A stretch of DNA of 64,000 bases from Alphaproteobacteria bacterium (GTDB taxonomy: Bacteria > Pseudomonadota > Alphaproteobacteria > Rhodobacterales > Rhodobacteraceae): positions 44,058-108,057 of the forward strand of contig JARFTV010000009.1 of the NCBI GenBank assembly GCA_029289325.1, read 5' to 3'. The translations under genes were made by a program, and so were the position numbers. Below, piece after piece: positions 46,599 to 55,626 of this stretch; position 1 is the first letter of the stretch, and each line of letters begins with the position of its first letter. Below the pieces are notes generated by a model that searched no databases, was not told the origin of the DNA, and worked only from the letters and a program-made list of their open reading frames with translations.

Positions 46599-49223
46599 TT
46601 AAGTTTGAACGGCTTGCTTCAATTCATAGACCAGCCGCAGCGCGTCCATCGGGGTAAGCTCGTCCGGGTGGACATCCTTCAGGCGTTCCTCCACCGCTGA
46701 TGCTTTCTGCTTCTGCGGCGGGGGTGGCGGCGGCGCGGCGCGGAACAGGGGCAGGTCGTCGATCAGAGTGGCTTGCTTTCCGCCTTCGCGGTCGCCCTTC
46801 TCCAGCGCATCCAGTACCACTTTCGCCCGTTCGATGACGCTGGCCGGCAGCCCCGCCAGCCGCGCGACCTGCACGCCATAGCTGCGGTCGGCGGCGCCCT
46901 CGCGGACCTCGTGCAGGAAGATGACCTCGCCTTCCCATTCCTTCACCGTGACCGTGGCGTTCTTCACCCCCGGCAGCTTGCCCGCCAGCGCCGTCATCTC
47001 GTGGTAATGCGTGGCGAAGAGGGCGCGGGAGCGGTTGACCTCGTGCAGGTGTTCGAGGGTCGCCCAGGCGATGGAAAGGCCGTCGTAGGTGGCGGTGCCG
47101 CGGCCGATTTCGTCCAGGATCACCAGCGCGCGGTCATCGGCCTGGTTCAGGATGGCTGCGGTCTCGACCATCTCGACCATGAAGGTGGAGCGGCCCCGTG
47201 CGAGGTCATCGGAGGCTCCGACGCGGCTGAAAAGCTGGGAGACGAGGCCGATGCGAGCCTCTGTGGCGGGGACGTGGCTGCCCGCCTGGGCAAGAAGGGC
47301 GATCAGGGCGTTCTGGCGGAGGAAGGTGGATTTGCCGGCCATGTTGGGGCCAGTGAGGAGCCAGATCGCCGGCGTATCCTTGTCGGTGAGCGCGCAGTCG
47401 TTCGCCACGAAGGGCTGGCCGTCGCGGCGCAGCGCGCGTTCGACAACCGGGTGGCGGCCGCCGGTGATCTGGAAGGCGCGGCTGTCGTCGACGATCGGGG
47501 CGCACCAGTTTTCCTCGGCGGAAAGGTCGGCGAAGGCGGCGGCGAGGTCGATCTCGGCCAGCCCTCGGGCCGCCAGTGCGATCGGCGCAGATTGATCGAG
47601 GATCTGCGCTTTCAGCGCAGCGTAGTGGCGCTTTTCGAGTTCCAGCGCATGGTTGGCGGAGTTCAGGATGCGCGTTTCCAGGTCGGACAGGGCGAGGGTG
47701 GTGAAGCGGACCTGCCCGGCGGTGGTCTGGCGGTGGATGAAGAGCTCGGGCATGGCGCGCATGCGGTCTTCGTGGGTGGTCGTGGTCTCGATGAAATAGC
47801 CGAGCACATTGTTGTGCTTGATCTTCAGCGAGGCGATGCCGGTGGTCCCGATATACTCTGCCTGCATCCGGGCGATGACGGCGCGGCCTTCGTCGCGCAA
47901 GCTCCGCGTCTCGTCGAGTTCGGTGTCGAAACCGGGCGCGATATAGCCGCCGTCGCGGGTGAGGAGCGGGGGTTCCGCGACGAGGGCGTGGGTGAGGTGG
48001 GCGACGAGGGCGTCGTGGCCGATGAGGGACGCGGCGGCTTCGGTCAGCAGGGGTGGGGCGCCGGTCAGGAGGGCGGCGATGCGGCCGGCCTGTTCGAGGC
48101 CCGCGCGGATGGCAGCCATGTCACGCGGGCCGTCGCGGTCGAGGGCAAGGCGGGAGAGGGCGCGGTCGATGTCGGGGACGCGGCGGAGGGCTTCACGCAG
48201 CTGGTCGCGGAGGGAGGGAGTTTCCAGGAGGTAGTCGAGGGCGGCGTGGCGGGCGTGGACGATGTGCAGGTCGAGGGACGGCGAGGAGAGGCGGCGTTCC
48301 AGAAGGCGCGCGCCGCCGGCGGTGACGGTGCGATCGATGGCGGCAAGGAGGGAGCCTTCGCGGCCGCCAGAGAGGGCCTGGGTCAGTTCCAGATTGCGGC
48401 GGGTTGCGGTGTCGATCTGCATAGTGCCGCCGAAGGGCTCCTTCACCGGGGGGCGGAGGAGCGGCATCCGGCCGCGCTGGGTGAGGTGGAGGTAGTCGAC
48501 GAGGGCGCCCATTGCCGAGATTTCGGCGCGGTCGAAGGTCCCGAAGGCATCGAGCGAGGCGACGTGGAAGAGGTCGCAGAGGCGCTTCTCGGCATTGGTT
48601 GAATCGAAGCTGCCGCGGCTGAGGGAGGTGATGGAGAGGCCGGGGTCGAGGGTGGCGGCGATCTCGGCTTCGCGGGCCTCGGAGAGGAGGAGTTCGCGGG
48701 GGGCGATGCGGGCGAGGTCGGGGCCAAGGCGGGTGAGGGAGGAGGGCATCACCCGGAATTCGCCGGTCGAGATGTCGGCCCAGGCGAGGGCGGCCTGGTC
48801 GCGGACCTCGGACCAGGCGGCGAGGAAGTTGTGGCGGCGGGCTTCGAGGAGGGAATCCTCGGTCAGCGTGCCGGGGGTGACGAGGCGGACGACGTCGCGT
48901 TTGACGACCGCCTTGGAGCCGCGCTTCTTCGCCTCGGCCGGGTCTTCCAGCTGTTCGGCGATGGCGACGCGGAAGCCCTTGCGGATCAGGTTGAGAAGGT
49001 AGCCCTCGGCCGAGTGGACCGGGACGCCGCACATGGCGATGGGTTCGCCGCGGTGGAAGCCGCGCTTGGTGAGGGCGATGTCGAGGGCGGCGGCGGCGGC
49101 GACGGCGTCGTCGAAGAACATCTCGTAGAAGTCGCCCATCCGGTAGAAGAGGAGGGCGCCGGGGTTCTGGGACTTGATTTCCAGATACTGCGCCATCATC
49201 GGCGTGACGGTGTCTTCGGTCAT
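46599..49223 (-). CDS. mutS: DNA mismatch repair protein MutS
   Basis: An 874-residue MutS. The N-terminal mismatch-binding domain has the Phe-x-Glu wedge in FYRMGDFYEMFFDDA (~24-38). The C-terminal ATPase has Walker A TGPNMAGKSTFLRQNA, the conserved GASDDLARGRSTFMVEM, Walker B LVILDEIGRGTATYDG and FATHYHEM. Full-length and intact. The ATG at 49223 is preceded by AAGGGGGAAAG. It converges on grpE. Confidence 0.96.
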   Translation of the reverse strand: MTEDTVTPMMAQYLEIKSQNPGALLFYRMGDFYEMFFDDAVAAAAALDIALTKRGFHRGEPIAMCGVPVHSAEGYLLNLIRKGFRVAIAEQLEDPAEAKKRGSKAVVKRDVVRLVTPGTLTEDSLLEARRHNFLAAWSEVRDQAALAWADISTGEFRVMPSSLTRLGPDLARIAPRELLLSEAREAEIAATLDPGLSITSLSRGSFDSTNAEKRLCDLFHVASLDAFGTFDRAEISAMGALVDYLHLTQRGRMPLLRPPVKEPFGGTMQIDTATRRNLELTQALSGGREGSLLAAIDRTVTAGGARLLERRLSSPSLDLHIVHARHAALDYLLETPSLRDQLREALRRVPDIDRALSRLALDRDGPRDMAAIRAGLEQAGRIAALLTGAPPLLTEAAASLIGHDALVAHLTHALVAEPPLLTRDGGYIAPGFDTELDETRSLRDEGRAVIARMQAEYIGTTGIASLKIKHNNVLGYFIETTTTHEDRMRAMPELFIHRQTTAGQVRFTTLALSDLETRILNSANHALELEKRHYAALKAQILDQSAPIALAARGLAEIDLAAAFADLSAEENWCAPIVDDSRAFQITGGRHPVVERALRRDGQPFVANDCALTDKDTPAIWLLTGPNMAGKSTFLRQNALIALLAQAGSHVPATEARIGLVSQLFSRVGASDDLARGRSTFMVEMVETAAILNQADDRALVILDEIGRGTATYDGLSIAWATLEHLHEVNRSRALFATHYHEMTALAGKLPGVKNATVTVKEWEGEVIFLHEVREGAADRSYGVQVARLAGLPASVIERAKVVLDALEKGDREGGKQATLIDDLPLFRAAPPPPPPQKQKASAVEERLKDVHPDELTPMDALRLVYELKQAVQT

Positions 49224-49370
49224 CTTTCCCCCTTGAGTGCCGGGAGAGTATCGGGTTGCGGGGGGCCGGAAAAGGGGGAGTGTCCACGGTGGACAAAACC
49301 GGAATATCGTTCGGATTCAAAAGGTTGGGCGCGGGCGTTTACCGGATGTTAGGAAGTTCAGTGCCGCGCG

Positions 49371-49410
49371 TCCCCCATCCCGACCCCCTTCGCAAAAGGG
49401 GGAGGGAGTT
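49371..49410. repeat. Palindromic intergenic element (CCCCATCCCGACCCCCTT type)
   Basis: The core CCCCCTT (49384-49390) and AAGGGGG (49396-49402) form a 7-bp stem around CGCAA, preceded by CCCCATCCCGA and followed by AGGGAG. This compact form is like short mobile palindromic repeats scattered in GC-rich alphaproteobacteria. Confidence 0.5.
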
Positions 49411-49452
49411 GCGGCTGGTCTGCAACGGTGCGCCAGGTGGGTCCGGTGGATG

Positions 49453-49483
49453 CCTCCGGCGGGGATATTTGGGCAAAGATGAA
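49453..49483. repeat. Copy B of the small ATATTTGGG intergenic repeat
   Basis: CCTCCGGCGGGGATATTTGG at 49454-49473, followed by GCAAAGATGAA. It matches copy A (46564-46588) over about 20 positions with a few substitutions. A CCTCCGG/CGGGG-like small inverted stretch precedes the core. Confidence 0.5.
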
Positions 49484-49539
49484 AGGCGCGGTGTTTCGGG
49501 ATGCGTTGGGAGGAGGGGGCTCTCGGTCCGAAGCCCGAC

Positions 49540-50838
49540 CTACAGCACGTAGCGCGAGATGTCGGCGGAGCGGGCGAGAGCGCCGATGTTGGTTTCCACG
49601 AAATCCGCGTCCACGGTCACTGACTGGCCTGAACGGTCGGGGGCGTGGAAGCTGAGTTCCTCGAACACACGCTCCATCACCGTGTAAAGGCGACGGGCGC
49701 CGATGTTTTCCACGCTGCGGTTCACCTCGGCGGCGATGCGGGCGAGGGCGGCGATCCCGTCCGGGGTGAAGGTGACCTGCACATCCTCGGTTGCCATCAG
49801 GGCGGAATATTGCCGGGTCAGGGCATTGTCGGTCTCGGTCAGGATGCGGACGAAATCGTCTTCGGTCAGCGGCGCGAGTTCGACGCGGATCGGGAGGCGG
49901 CCCTGAAGTTCGGGGAGGAGGTCCGACGGCTTGGCGATGTGGAAGGCGCCGGAGGCGATGAAGAGGATATGGTCGGTCTTGACCGGGCCGTGCTTGGTGC
50001 TGACCGTGGTGCCTTCGATCAGGGGCAGCAGGTCGCGCTGGACGCCTTCGCGGCTGACATCGGCCCCGCGCGCGTCACTGCGGGCGCAGATCTTGTCGAT
50101 CTCGTCGAGAAAGACGATGCCGTTTTCCTGCACGGCCTCCAAGGCGGCGGCGCGGACGGATTCGTCGTCCAGAAGTTTGTCAGCCTCCTGTCCGATCAGA
50201 ACGTCATAGCTTTGCGCGACGGTCATCCGCTTGCGGCTGGTGCGGCCGCCGAAGGCCTTGAACAGGTCCTGGAGGCCCTGCATCTGCTGCTCCATCCCCG
50301 GCATCCCGAAACCAAGCGGCATCGGGGCGGCGGCGTCGGCCACGTCGATCTCGATCATCGTGTCGTCAAGTTCGCCGCGCTTGAGCTTGCCGCGGAACAT
50401 CTCGCGCGTCTGGTCGCGGGCGTCTTTTCCGGCCAGCGCCTCGATCACCCGGTCCTCGGCGGCCTTGTGGGCGCGGGCCTTCACATCCTCACGCATGGCG
50501 GCGCGGGTGTCGTTGATTGCCACGTCAACAAGATCGCGCACGATTGAATCGACATCGCGCCCGACATAGCCGACCTCGGTGAATTTCGTCGCCTCGACCT
50601 TCAGGAAGGGAGCCTTGGCGAGCTTGGCGAGGCGGCGGCTGATCTCGGTCTTGCCGACGCCGGTGGGGCCGATCATCAGGATGTTCTTCGGATAGACCTC
50701 ATCCCGCAGATCGTCACCAAGGCGCTTCCTGCGCCAGCGATTGCGAAGCGCGACAGCCACGGCGCGCTTGGCGTCCTTCTGGCCGATGATGAAGCGGTCA
50801 AGCTCGGAGACGATCTCGCGCGGGGTCAGGTCGGTCAT
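49540..50838 (-). CDS. hslU: HslU, ATPase subunit of the HslUV protease
   Basis: A 432-residue AAA+ unfoldase. The N-terminus [20 protein letters not shown], Walker [31 protein letters not shown] pore loop, Walker [12 protein letters not shown] and C-terminal [18 protein letters not shown] are typical. It feeds unfolded substrates into HslV. The ATG at 50838 overlaps the stop of the upstream membrane protein gene by 4 bp, so hslV-membrane protein-hslU form one translated run. Confidence 0.96.
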   Translation of the reverse strand: MTDLTPREIVSELDRFIIGQKDAKRAVAVALRNRWRRKRLGDDLRDEVYPKNILMIGPTGVGKTEISRRLAKLAKAPFLKVEATKFTEVGYVGRDVDSIVRDLVDVAINDTRAAMREDVKARAHKAAEDRVIEALAGKDARDQTREMFRGKLKRGELDDTMIEIDVADAAAPMPLGFGMPGMEQQMQGLQDLFKAFGGRTSRKRMTVAQSYDVLIGQEADKLLDDESVRAAALEAVQENGIVFLDEIDKICARSDARGADVSREGVQRDLLPLIEGTTVSTKHGPVKTDHILFIASGAFHIAKPSDLLPELQGRLPIRVELAPLTEDDFVRILTETDNALTRQYSALMATEDVQVTFTPDGIAALARIAAEVNRSVENIGARRLYTVMERVFEELSFHAPDRSGQSVTVDADFVETNIGALARSADISRYVL

Positions 50839-51890
50839 TCGGTCGATCCATAAGGGGGAAGGCTGGATTTGCCGGGGAAGTCGGGCAGCCGTTGCATGAT
50901 CCAGCCGCGAAGCTGGACCCACCAGGTGCCGATGGCGGTGATGAAGGCGCCGAGAAGGAGCAGGATGAAGATCCATTGGGTCCCGTCGACTTCGCCCATC
51001 ACCCAGGCGATGACCACGGCGATATAGGCGATGGCCGCAGTCAGGAAGCTGCGGCGGTCAATCACCAGGGCAAGCAGGGTGATCAGGATCAGCGCAATCG
51101 CCAGGAATCCGGTGCCGCCGCCGTTCATCAGAGTGACGGCGACCGTATTCACCAGCGCGGGCGCGGCGAGGAGGTGGCACCAGAAGGCGGTGGCGGAATG
51201 GCGGCCCAGCCGGTGCGGGTCGCGGGTGTCGAACCACATGCCGATCAGGAAGGCTCCGATCCCGAAGAGGAGGGTGGCGGTGGCGAAGGCCGGGCTGGCG
51301 GAGAGGTCGAAGAGCAGCCGGTAGTTGCCGGTGGCGATCGGGCCGAGGTTCGTAGCCGAGGCGGTGAGCGAGTAGACCACGCCCAGCATCGCCCCGCCCG
51401 CGAGGAAGGCCGAGAAGGGCAGGCGGAACCGACGATACCACAGGACCATCGCCGCAGCCGAAAGCGCGAAGCCGGCGATGGCGATGGACCGTTCCCCCAG
51501 CCCGCCGCGCGCCAGCAGGCTGAAGGCGAAGATCACGATCCCGGTGCCATAGGCGGTCGCCAACACCATCGAGGGCAGGGTCATCCGGCGCTTCAGGGTG
51601 AAGTAACCGGCCCACCACCAGGCGATCGCGGCGGTGGCCAGCGGGACCAGCGTCAGCAGGGCAAAGCCGCCGAACACGGTCAGCAGCGCGGTGACGCCCG
51701 CCAGCAGGATCACAAGGCCGATGGAGATGAAGATTTCCGAGAAGCCGCGGAAGAACTCGAACGGTTCATCCTCGGCCGGGAGGGTGGCACGCTTGCCGTT
51801 GCGGCTGTTGGCGAGGGCGTTGAGGGAGGCCGCCTGCGCCTCGGTCACGATCCCGGCGGCGACGGCGGCGCGGAGGTCTTCCGGCGTCAT
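50835..51890 (-). CDS. Multi-pass membrane protein between hslV and hslU (DUF2157-like)
   Basis: A 351-residue membrane protein with about 8-10 hydrophobic segments starting near residue 50, following a short soluble N-terminus ([20 protein letters not shown]). The N-terminal helical pattern and the [21 protein letters not shown] start of the membrane part resemble DUF2157-type proteins of unknown function. It overlaps hslV and hslU by 4 bp on both sides, an unusually intimate placement between two subunits of one protease. Function unknown. Confidence 0.7.
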   Translation of the reverse strand: MTPEDLRAAVAAGIVTEAQAASLNALANSRNGKRATLPAEDEPFEFFRGFSEIFISIGLVILLAGVTALLTVFGGFALLTLVPLATAAIAWWWAGYFTLKRRMTLPSMVLATAYGTGIVIFAFSLLARGGLGERSIAIAGFALSAAAMVLWYRRFRLPFSAFLAGGAMLGVVYSLTASATNLGPIATGNYRLLFDLSASPAFATATLLFGIGAFLIGMWFDTRDPHRLGRHSATAFWCHLLAAPALVNTVAVTLMNGGGTGFLAIALILITLLALVIDRRSFLTAAIAYIAVVIAWVMGEVDGTQWIFILLLLGAFITAIGTWWVQLRGWIMQRLPDFPGKSSLPPYGSTE

Positions 51891-52444
51891 TTGCGGATCG
51901 TCTCGACGGTGAGGTTGCCGTTGGTATAGACGCAGATGTCGGCGGCAATGGCCATGGCCTGGCGGGCGACGGCCTCGGCCGGGAGGTCGGTGAGCATCAG
52001 GCCCCGGGCGGCGGCAAGGGCGAAGTTCCCGCCCGAGCCGATGGCGGCGACGTCATGTTCGGGCTCCAGCACGTCGCCGGCGCCGGTGATGACGAACAGG
52101 TCGGCGCCGTCGGTGACGATCAGCATGGCTTCGAGGTTGCGCAGGTATTTGTCCATGCGCCAGTCCTTGGCGAGGTCGACGCAGGCGCGGGCGAGTTGGC
52201 CGGGCGCGGCCTCGAGCTTCTTTTCCAGCCGGTCGAGCAGGGTGAAGGCGTCGGCGGTCGATCCGGCAAAGCCGCAGACCACGGCGTGGCCGCCAGGGTT
52301 CAGGCGGCGGACCTTGCGGGCGGTGCCCTTGATCACGGTCTGGCCCAGCGAGACCTGACCGTCGCCGGCCACCACCACTTCGCCGCCGCGGCGGACGGCA
52401 AGGATCGTGGTGCCGTGCCAGCCGGGGAATTTCTCTTCGGCCAT
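51887..52444 (-). CDS. hslV: HslV, proteolytic subunit of the HslUV protease
   Basis: A 185-residue threonine protease. A short propeptide ([11 protein letters not shown]) precedes the catalytic [20 protein letters not shown], the Thr at ~12 being the nucleophile after processing; [20 protein letters not shown] and [15 protein letters not shown] follow. The ATG at 52444 is the family start. It is the first gene of the hslV-membrane protein-hslU run, 110 bp from rpsO. Confidence 0.95.
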   Translation of the reverse strand: MAEEKFPGWHGTTILAVRRGGEVVVAGDGQVSLGQTVIKGTARKVRRLNPGGHAVVCGFAGSTADAFTLLDRLEKKLEAAPGQLARACVDLAKDWRMDKYLRNLEAMLIVTDGADLFVITGAGDVLEPEHDVAAIGSGGNFALAAARGLMLTDLPAEAVARQAMAIAADICVYTNGNLTVETIRK

Positions 52445-52508
52445 CAAGCCCTCCGTTTTCCCCAATATGGCCGGGGGCGCGGGGGTTCTCAAGGTTCGGA
52501 AAAGCAGA

Positions 52509-52535
52509 ACGCCCGCACCGGGGGTGCGGGCGTTC
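52509..52535 (-). terminator. Rho-independent terminator of rpsO
   Basis: Perfect 12-bp stem AACGCCCGCACC / GGTGCGGGCGTT with a 3-nt loop; on the minus strand it is followed by CTGCTTTTCC. It lies 20 bp after the rpsO stop. Strong stem, short U-run. Confidence 0.8.
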
Positions 52536-52554
52536 GGTATCGGTGCGGTCGGGA

Positions 52555-52824
52555 TCAGCGACGCAGGCCGAGACGGGCGATGAGCGAGGTGTAACGGCCC
52601 TCATCGGTTTTCTTCAGGTAGTCCAGCAGCTTGCGGCGCTGGGCGACCAGCATCAGCAGGCCACGACGCGAGTGGTTGTCGTTCTTGTGGCCCTTGAAGT
52701 GCTCGGTCAGGGTGGCAATCCGCGAGGACAGGATCGCAACCTGGACTTCCGGCGAGCCGGTGTCGCCTTCCTTGGTCGCGTATTCCTTGATCAGGCGGGC
52801 TTTTTCTTCGACGGTGATCGACAT
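52555..52824 (-). CDS. rpsO: 30S ribosomal protein S15
   Basis: An 89-residue S15. [53 protein letters not shown] and the C-terminal [16 protein letters not shown] are canonical. The ATG at 52824 has AAGGAGA upstream. A strong terminator follows. The usual neighbour pnp is not present; the gene appears to be a single transcription unit. Confidence 0.97.
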   Translation of the reverse strand: MSITVEEKARLIKEYATKEGDTGSPEVQVAILSSRIATLTEHFKGHKNDNHSRRGLLMLVAQRRKLLDYLKKTDEGRYTSLIARLGLRR

Positions 52825-53130
52825 CGGGGTCTCCTTGGCTAAGGTGATGGCGCAAGCCGGGATGTCGTCCAGCAAGGCCCTTGGAGGGTCCGCCAGCGGG
52901 CGGATGCGCGCGTATAGGCGGATTCGCCAGCGAAGGGAAGCCCGTTCCGTCCGGGGGCTGATAAGGCAGTATTAATCCAGAGTCGAGATTCCCGGGCCCG
53001 GTCCGCCGTTGGACGTATCGGGAACATGGGAATCATGCTACCAGTGCAGATGGGTGTTTACGCAGTGGGAACAGAAAGTTAGCCAAGTTCTTGGTTAACG
53101 TTTCCCGCAGTGGTGGTAGGGGGTGACGAC
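52825..53130. other. 306-bp gene-free region between rpsO and the RTX gene
   Basis: It should hold the rpsO promoter; on the minus strand TTCCCT-17-TATACG (near 52911-52939) is a weak candidate. The right end has an inverted repeat with a GTTAAC half-site (53079-53098). Nothing coding is seen. Confidence 0.6.
53079..53098. promoter_or_regulatory. Inverted repeat upstream of the RTX gene
   Basis: TTAGCCAAGTTCTTGGTTAA is palindromic except at two position pairs. Its right arm includes GTTAAC when the next base is counted. It lies 33 bp before the RTX start codon, where an operator would sit. GTTAAC is the half-site recognised by CtrA-type regulators in Rhodobacterales, but the geometry is not the classical CtrA site. 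Confidence 0.4.
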
Positions 53131-54132
53131 GTGCTGACCGTTCTTGGTATCCTCGGTATTCTGGCTGCCGGCGTGGTGGCGGATGCTGCATTTTCCGGCG
53201 GATCCAGGGACGAGGAGGACGATCCCGACCTTGACGGCCACGAACTGGACCGGACCGGGCCGCATCTGGACCTTTCGCATGGCGCAACCTCTCCACGATC
53301 AGATGACATGGACAGGCCGGTCGACGCGGGACGCGAGGTGTTCGGGTCGAACGCGGATGAGGTTCTGTCGGGCGGCGACGGGGATGACCACATCAAGGGG
53401 CAGGGCGGCACCGATCTGATCGACGGCCGCGATGGTCATGACCGGATCGATGCCGGGAGCTGCGATGATGCGGTCTGGGCGGGCGGGGGCGACGATTCCG
53501 TCTACGGCGATGAGGGGGACGACAGTCTTGCGGGCCAGGATGGGCACGATCTGCTGGACGGTGGCGCGGGGGATGACTCGCTGTCGGGCGGGATGGGCGA
53601 CGACCAGCTGTTCGGCGGGCAGGGCAACGATACGCTGCTGGGCGGCGCGGGAAATGATGTTCTGGACGGGGGGTCGGGCAATGACTGGCTGGCTGGCGGC
53701 GACGGCGACGACATGCTTGCCGGCGGACGCGGGTCGGATATCCTCGATGGTGGCTCGGGGAATGACTGGCTGGCCGGCATGTCGGGCGCGGTGGATGACT
53801 TCGAGGTCGACTACCTGAACGGCGGGACGGGGGACGACACGATCCATGTCGGTTCCGGCGATATCGCCACGGGGGGCGAAGGCGCAGATACATTCACCAT
53901 CACCGAGACCGGCGTCCACGCCGCCGCAGCCGTGATCACGGATTATGACGCGGAGCAGGACCAGTTGGTCGTGATGTATGACAGCACCCACCACACCAAC
54001 CCGCAGCTGACGGTCGCGGTCGGTGAGGGGGGTGGCACCAGCACGATCCTGCTGGATGGCCATGCCGTGGCCGTGGTCCACGGCAGCCCGGTCAAACTTG
54101 CCGATATCCGGTTGCTTTCGAACGCGGTGTGA
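53131..54132 (+). CDS. RTX-type calcium-binding protein with N-terminal membrane helix
   Basis: A ~333-residue protein with a hydrophobic N-terminus (VLTVLGILGILAAGVVADAA), a short acidic linker and about a dozen RTX nonapeptides of GGxGxDxUx type (roughly residues 75-220; e.g. GGAGNDVLDGGSGNDWLAG). A C-terminal beta domain follows with ADTFTITE and a VITDYDAEQDQLVVMYD stretch. RTX repeats bind calcium and fold outside the cell. The GTG at 53131 is preferred (TAGGGGG 8-14 nt upstream) over GTGs at 53110/53113. Unlike classic RTX toxins it may be anchored rather than type I secreted. Function unknown. Confidence 0.82.
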   Translation: MLTVLGILGILAAGVVADAAFSGGSRDEEDDPDLDGHELDRTGPHLDLSHGATSPRSDDMDRPVDAGREVFGSNADEVLSGGDGDDHIKGQGGTDLIDGRDGHDRIDAGSCDDAVWAGGGDDSVYGDEGDDSLAGQDGHDLLDGGAGDDSLSGGMGDDQLFGGQGNDTLLGGAGNDVLDGGSGNDWLAGGDGDDMLAGGRGSDILDGGSGNDWLAGMSGAVDDFEVDYLNGGTGDDTIHVGSGDIATGGEGADTFTITETGVHAAAAVITDYDAEQDQLVVMYDSTHHTNPQLTVAVGEGGGTSTILLDGHAVAVVHGSPVKLADIRLLSNAV

Positions 54133-54135
54133 CGG

Positions 54136-54636
54136 TTACCAGGGCTGCGGTTGCCGGTCGTAGCCGATGTAGAGCGGATGCGTCGGCTGGCCCTGTCCGG
54201 TAAGTCCCAGATGGTGCAGACGGGCCCCCGCCGCGCGCAGCATGGCTTCGACCGCACTGCCACGGCCCAGATGCAGGCCGTGGTTGCCCCAGGCGCAGAC
54301 GACCGTATCCGCCCAGGCCAGACTGTCCAGAATCGCCTGGTCATTGCCTGCGCCCACCGGATCTTCGGCCGCGCGCATCGCCTTTGGATCCGTCGCGCGC
54401 CAGGCGAAGATGTTGGTGACGCGGAAGGCGCCATACCCCAGGGCGCGCGCCCGACGCTCACAGCGTTCGACCGTGGGATCGTTCTGGACTTCGGTCGCGG
54501 TGGAGGGGTTGAGCATGACGAAAAGGACGCGCGGCCCGCTGCCCCAGGTGCGGGTCAGCAGGAAGCGATAGCGTTCGCAGTCGGAATAGACCGCCTCGGA
54601 CTCGGCGTCGCCCTTGGTGAAGCTCCGGGTAATCAT
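54136..54636 (-). CDS. DUF1643 domain protein
   Basis: A 166-residue protein with the DUF1643 pattern: RYRFLLTRTWGSGPRVLFVMLNPSTA near residues 22-47, NDPTVERCERRARALGYG and TNIFAWRATDPK, then a late CAWGNHG. Function unknown in all organisms; it is often found near mobile or restriction-type genes but here beside core genes. It runs convergent to the RTX gene (3 bp between stops) and divergent from a methyltransferase gene. Confidence 0.85.
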   Translation of the reverse strand: MITRSFTKGDAESEAVYSDCERYRFLLTRTWGSGPRVLFVMLNPSTATEVQNDPTVERCERRARALGYGAFRVTNIFAWRATDPKAMRAAEDPVGAGNDQAILDSLAWADTVVCAWGNHGLHLGRGSAVEAMLRAAGARLHHLGLTGQGQPTHPLYIGYDRQPQPW

Positions 54637-54855
54637 GCCACAGCCCCGCGCACAAGCCGGGTTACTGCCGCGCGCATGGCATCGCTGCGATCCTTCCGGG
54701 AACGACGGATGTCCTGAGCCATGCTGCCTGTATGCTTCCTGATTGCACCTTGCAGGACAGATATGACAGCACGCCCGCGATGCAAGCAGCAAGCTGGTCG
54801 CTGGACCTTGCGCGGCAAAGCCGTGAAGCTGCGTGGCAAACCAAGGGGCGAAGCC

Positions 54856-55569
54856 ATGGCCTGCACATATTTCCGCGACTTTCCGCAGCGCAGCGGCGAG
54901 CGGATGCTTTTCAAGATGGAGCATTACCTTGAAATCTATGACGAATTGCTAGCCCCTTGGCAGGGCCGTGACATCAGCTTTCTGGAGATCGGCATCTACA
55001 AGGGCGGGTCGATCCCGATGTGGCAGGGCTTTCTGGGCGCAGGCTCGCAGCTGGTGTTTCTGGACATCGACCCGACTTGTCGGGCGCTCGCCCTGCCGGG
55101 GACGGTGGTCGAGATCGGCGATCAGGCGGACCCGGCCTTCCTGGAACGGGTGGGCGCGGCGCATGGTCCCTTTGACCTGATCGTCGACGATGGCGGGCAC
55201 CAGATGGACCAGCAGATCACCAGCTTCCGCCATCTCTGGCCCCGGCTGCGCGACCGGGGGCTTTATATCGTCGAGGATGTGCATACGAGCTATTGGCCCG
55301 GCTTCGGCGGCGGCTTCCGCGCGCCCGGCAGTTTCATCGAATTCGCCAAGGATCTGATCGACCGGATGCATTCGTGGTACACCGAGGACGATGCAGGCTT
55401 CCCGTTGCACCCGATGGCGCGCGAGATCGGGGGAATCCGGTTCCATGACAGTCTCGTGGTGATCGAGAAGCGCCTGAAGGAGCCGCCCGTCGCGATCACC
55501 GCGCAGAACGGTCAGGTCGGGCGATCCCGGCGGATGCTGGAGGTCCGGGGGCGGCGGTCGATCTTCTGA
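54856..55569 (+). CDS. Class I SAM-dependent methyltransferase (CmcI/Methyltransf_24 type)
   Basis: A 237-residue methyltransferase-like protein. The SAM-binding region shows FLEIGIYKGGSIPMW (motif I ~36-50), VFLDIDPTC, PFDLIVDDGGHQMDQQITSF and LYIVEDVHTSYW. Sequences like this occur near polysaccharide or lipid-A synthesis clusters as sugar methyltransferases. The ATG at 54856 has AAGGGGCG upstream; the region further up has no clear start signal. The substrate is unknown and the flanking genes give no hint. Confidence 0.8.
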   Translation: MACTYFRDFPQRSGERMLFKMEHYLEIYDELLAPWQGRDISFLEIGIYKGGSIPMWQGFLGAGSQLVFLDIDPTCRALALPGTVVEIGDQADPAFLERVGAAHGPFDLIVDDGGHQMDQQITSFRHLWPRLRDRGLYIVEDVHTSYWPGFGGGFRAPGSFIEFAKDLIDRMHSWYTEDDAGFPLHPMAREIGGIRFHDSLVVIEKRLKEPPVAITAQNGQVGRSRRMLEVRGRRSIF

Positions 55570-55626
55570 ACCTTGCATCGCGGGGCCTTCGCCGCTAGCA
55601 GAGGGGCGGTTTTCAGGAGACGGACC

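Larger units (their letters stand above)
49224..49539. other. 316-bp gene-free region between mutS and hslU
   Basis: No convincing gene is seen; short open frames here have no ribosome site or family pattern. It carries a palindromic element (49371-49410) and copy B of the ATATTTGGG repeat (49453-49483), and should contain the mutS promoter at its left end. hslU ends at its right end without an evident terminator. Confidence 0.7.

Noticed and set aside
46773..48602. 609-residue plus-strand frame over mutS
   Set aside because: Opposite-strand shadow of an intact MutS with all catalytic motifs.
49224..49539. Frames of 80-98 residues in the mutS-hslU gap
   Set aside because: They run through palindromic repeats and have no conserved pattern; repeat-derived peptides rather than genes.
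53110..53130. Earlier GTG starts of the RTX gene at 53110 and 53113
   Set aside because: They have no purine-rich ribosome site at the right distance, whereas the GTG at 53131 follows TAGGGGG.
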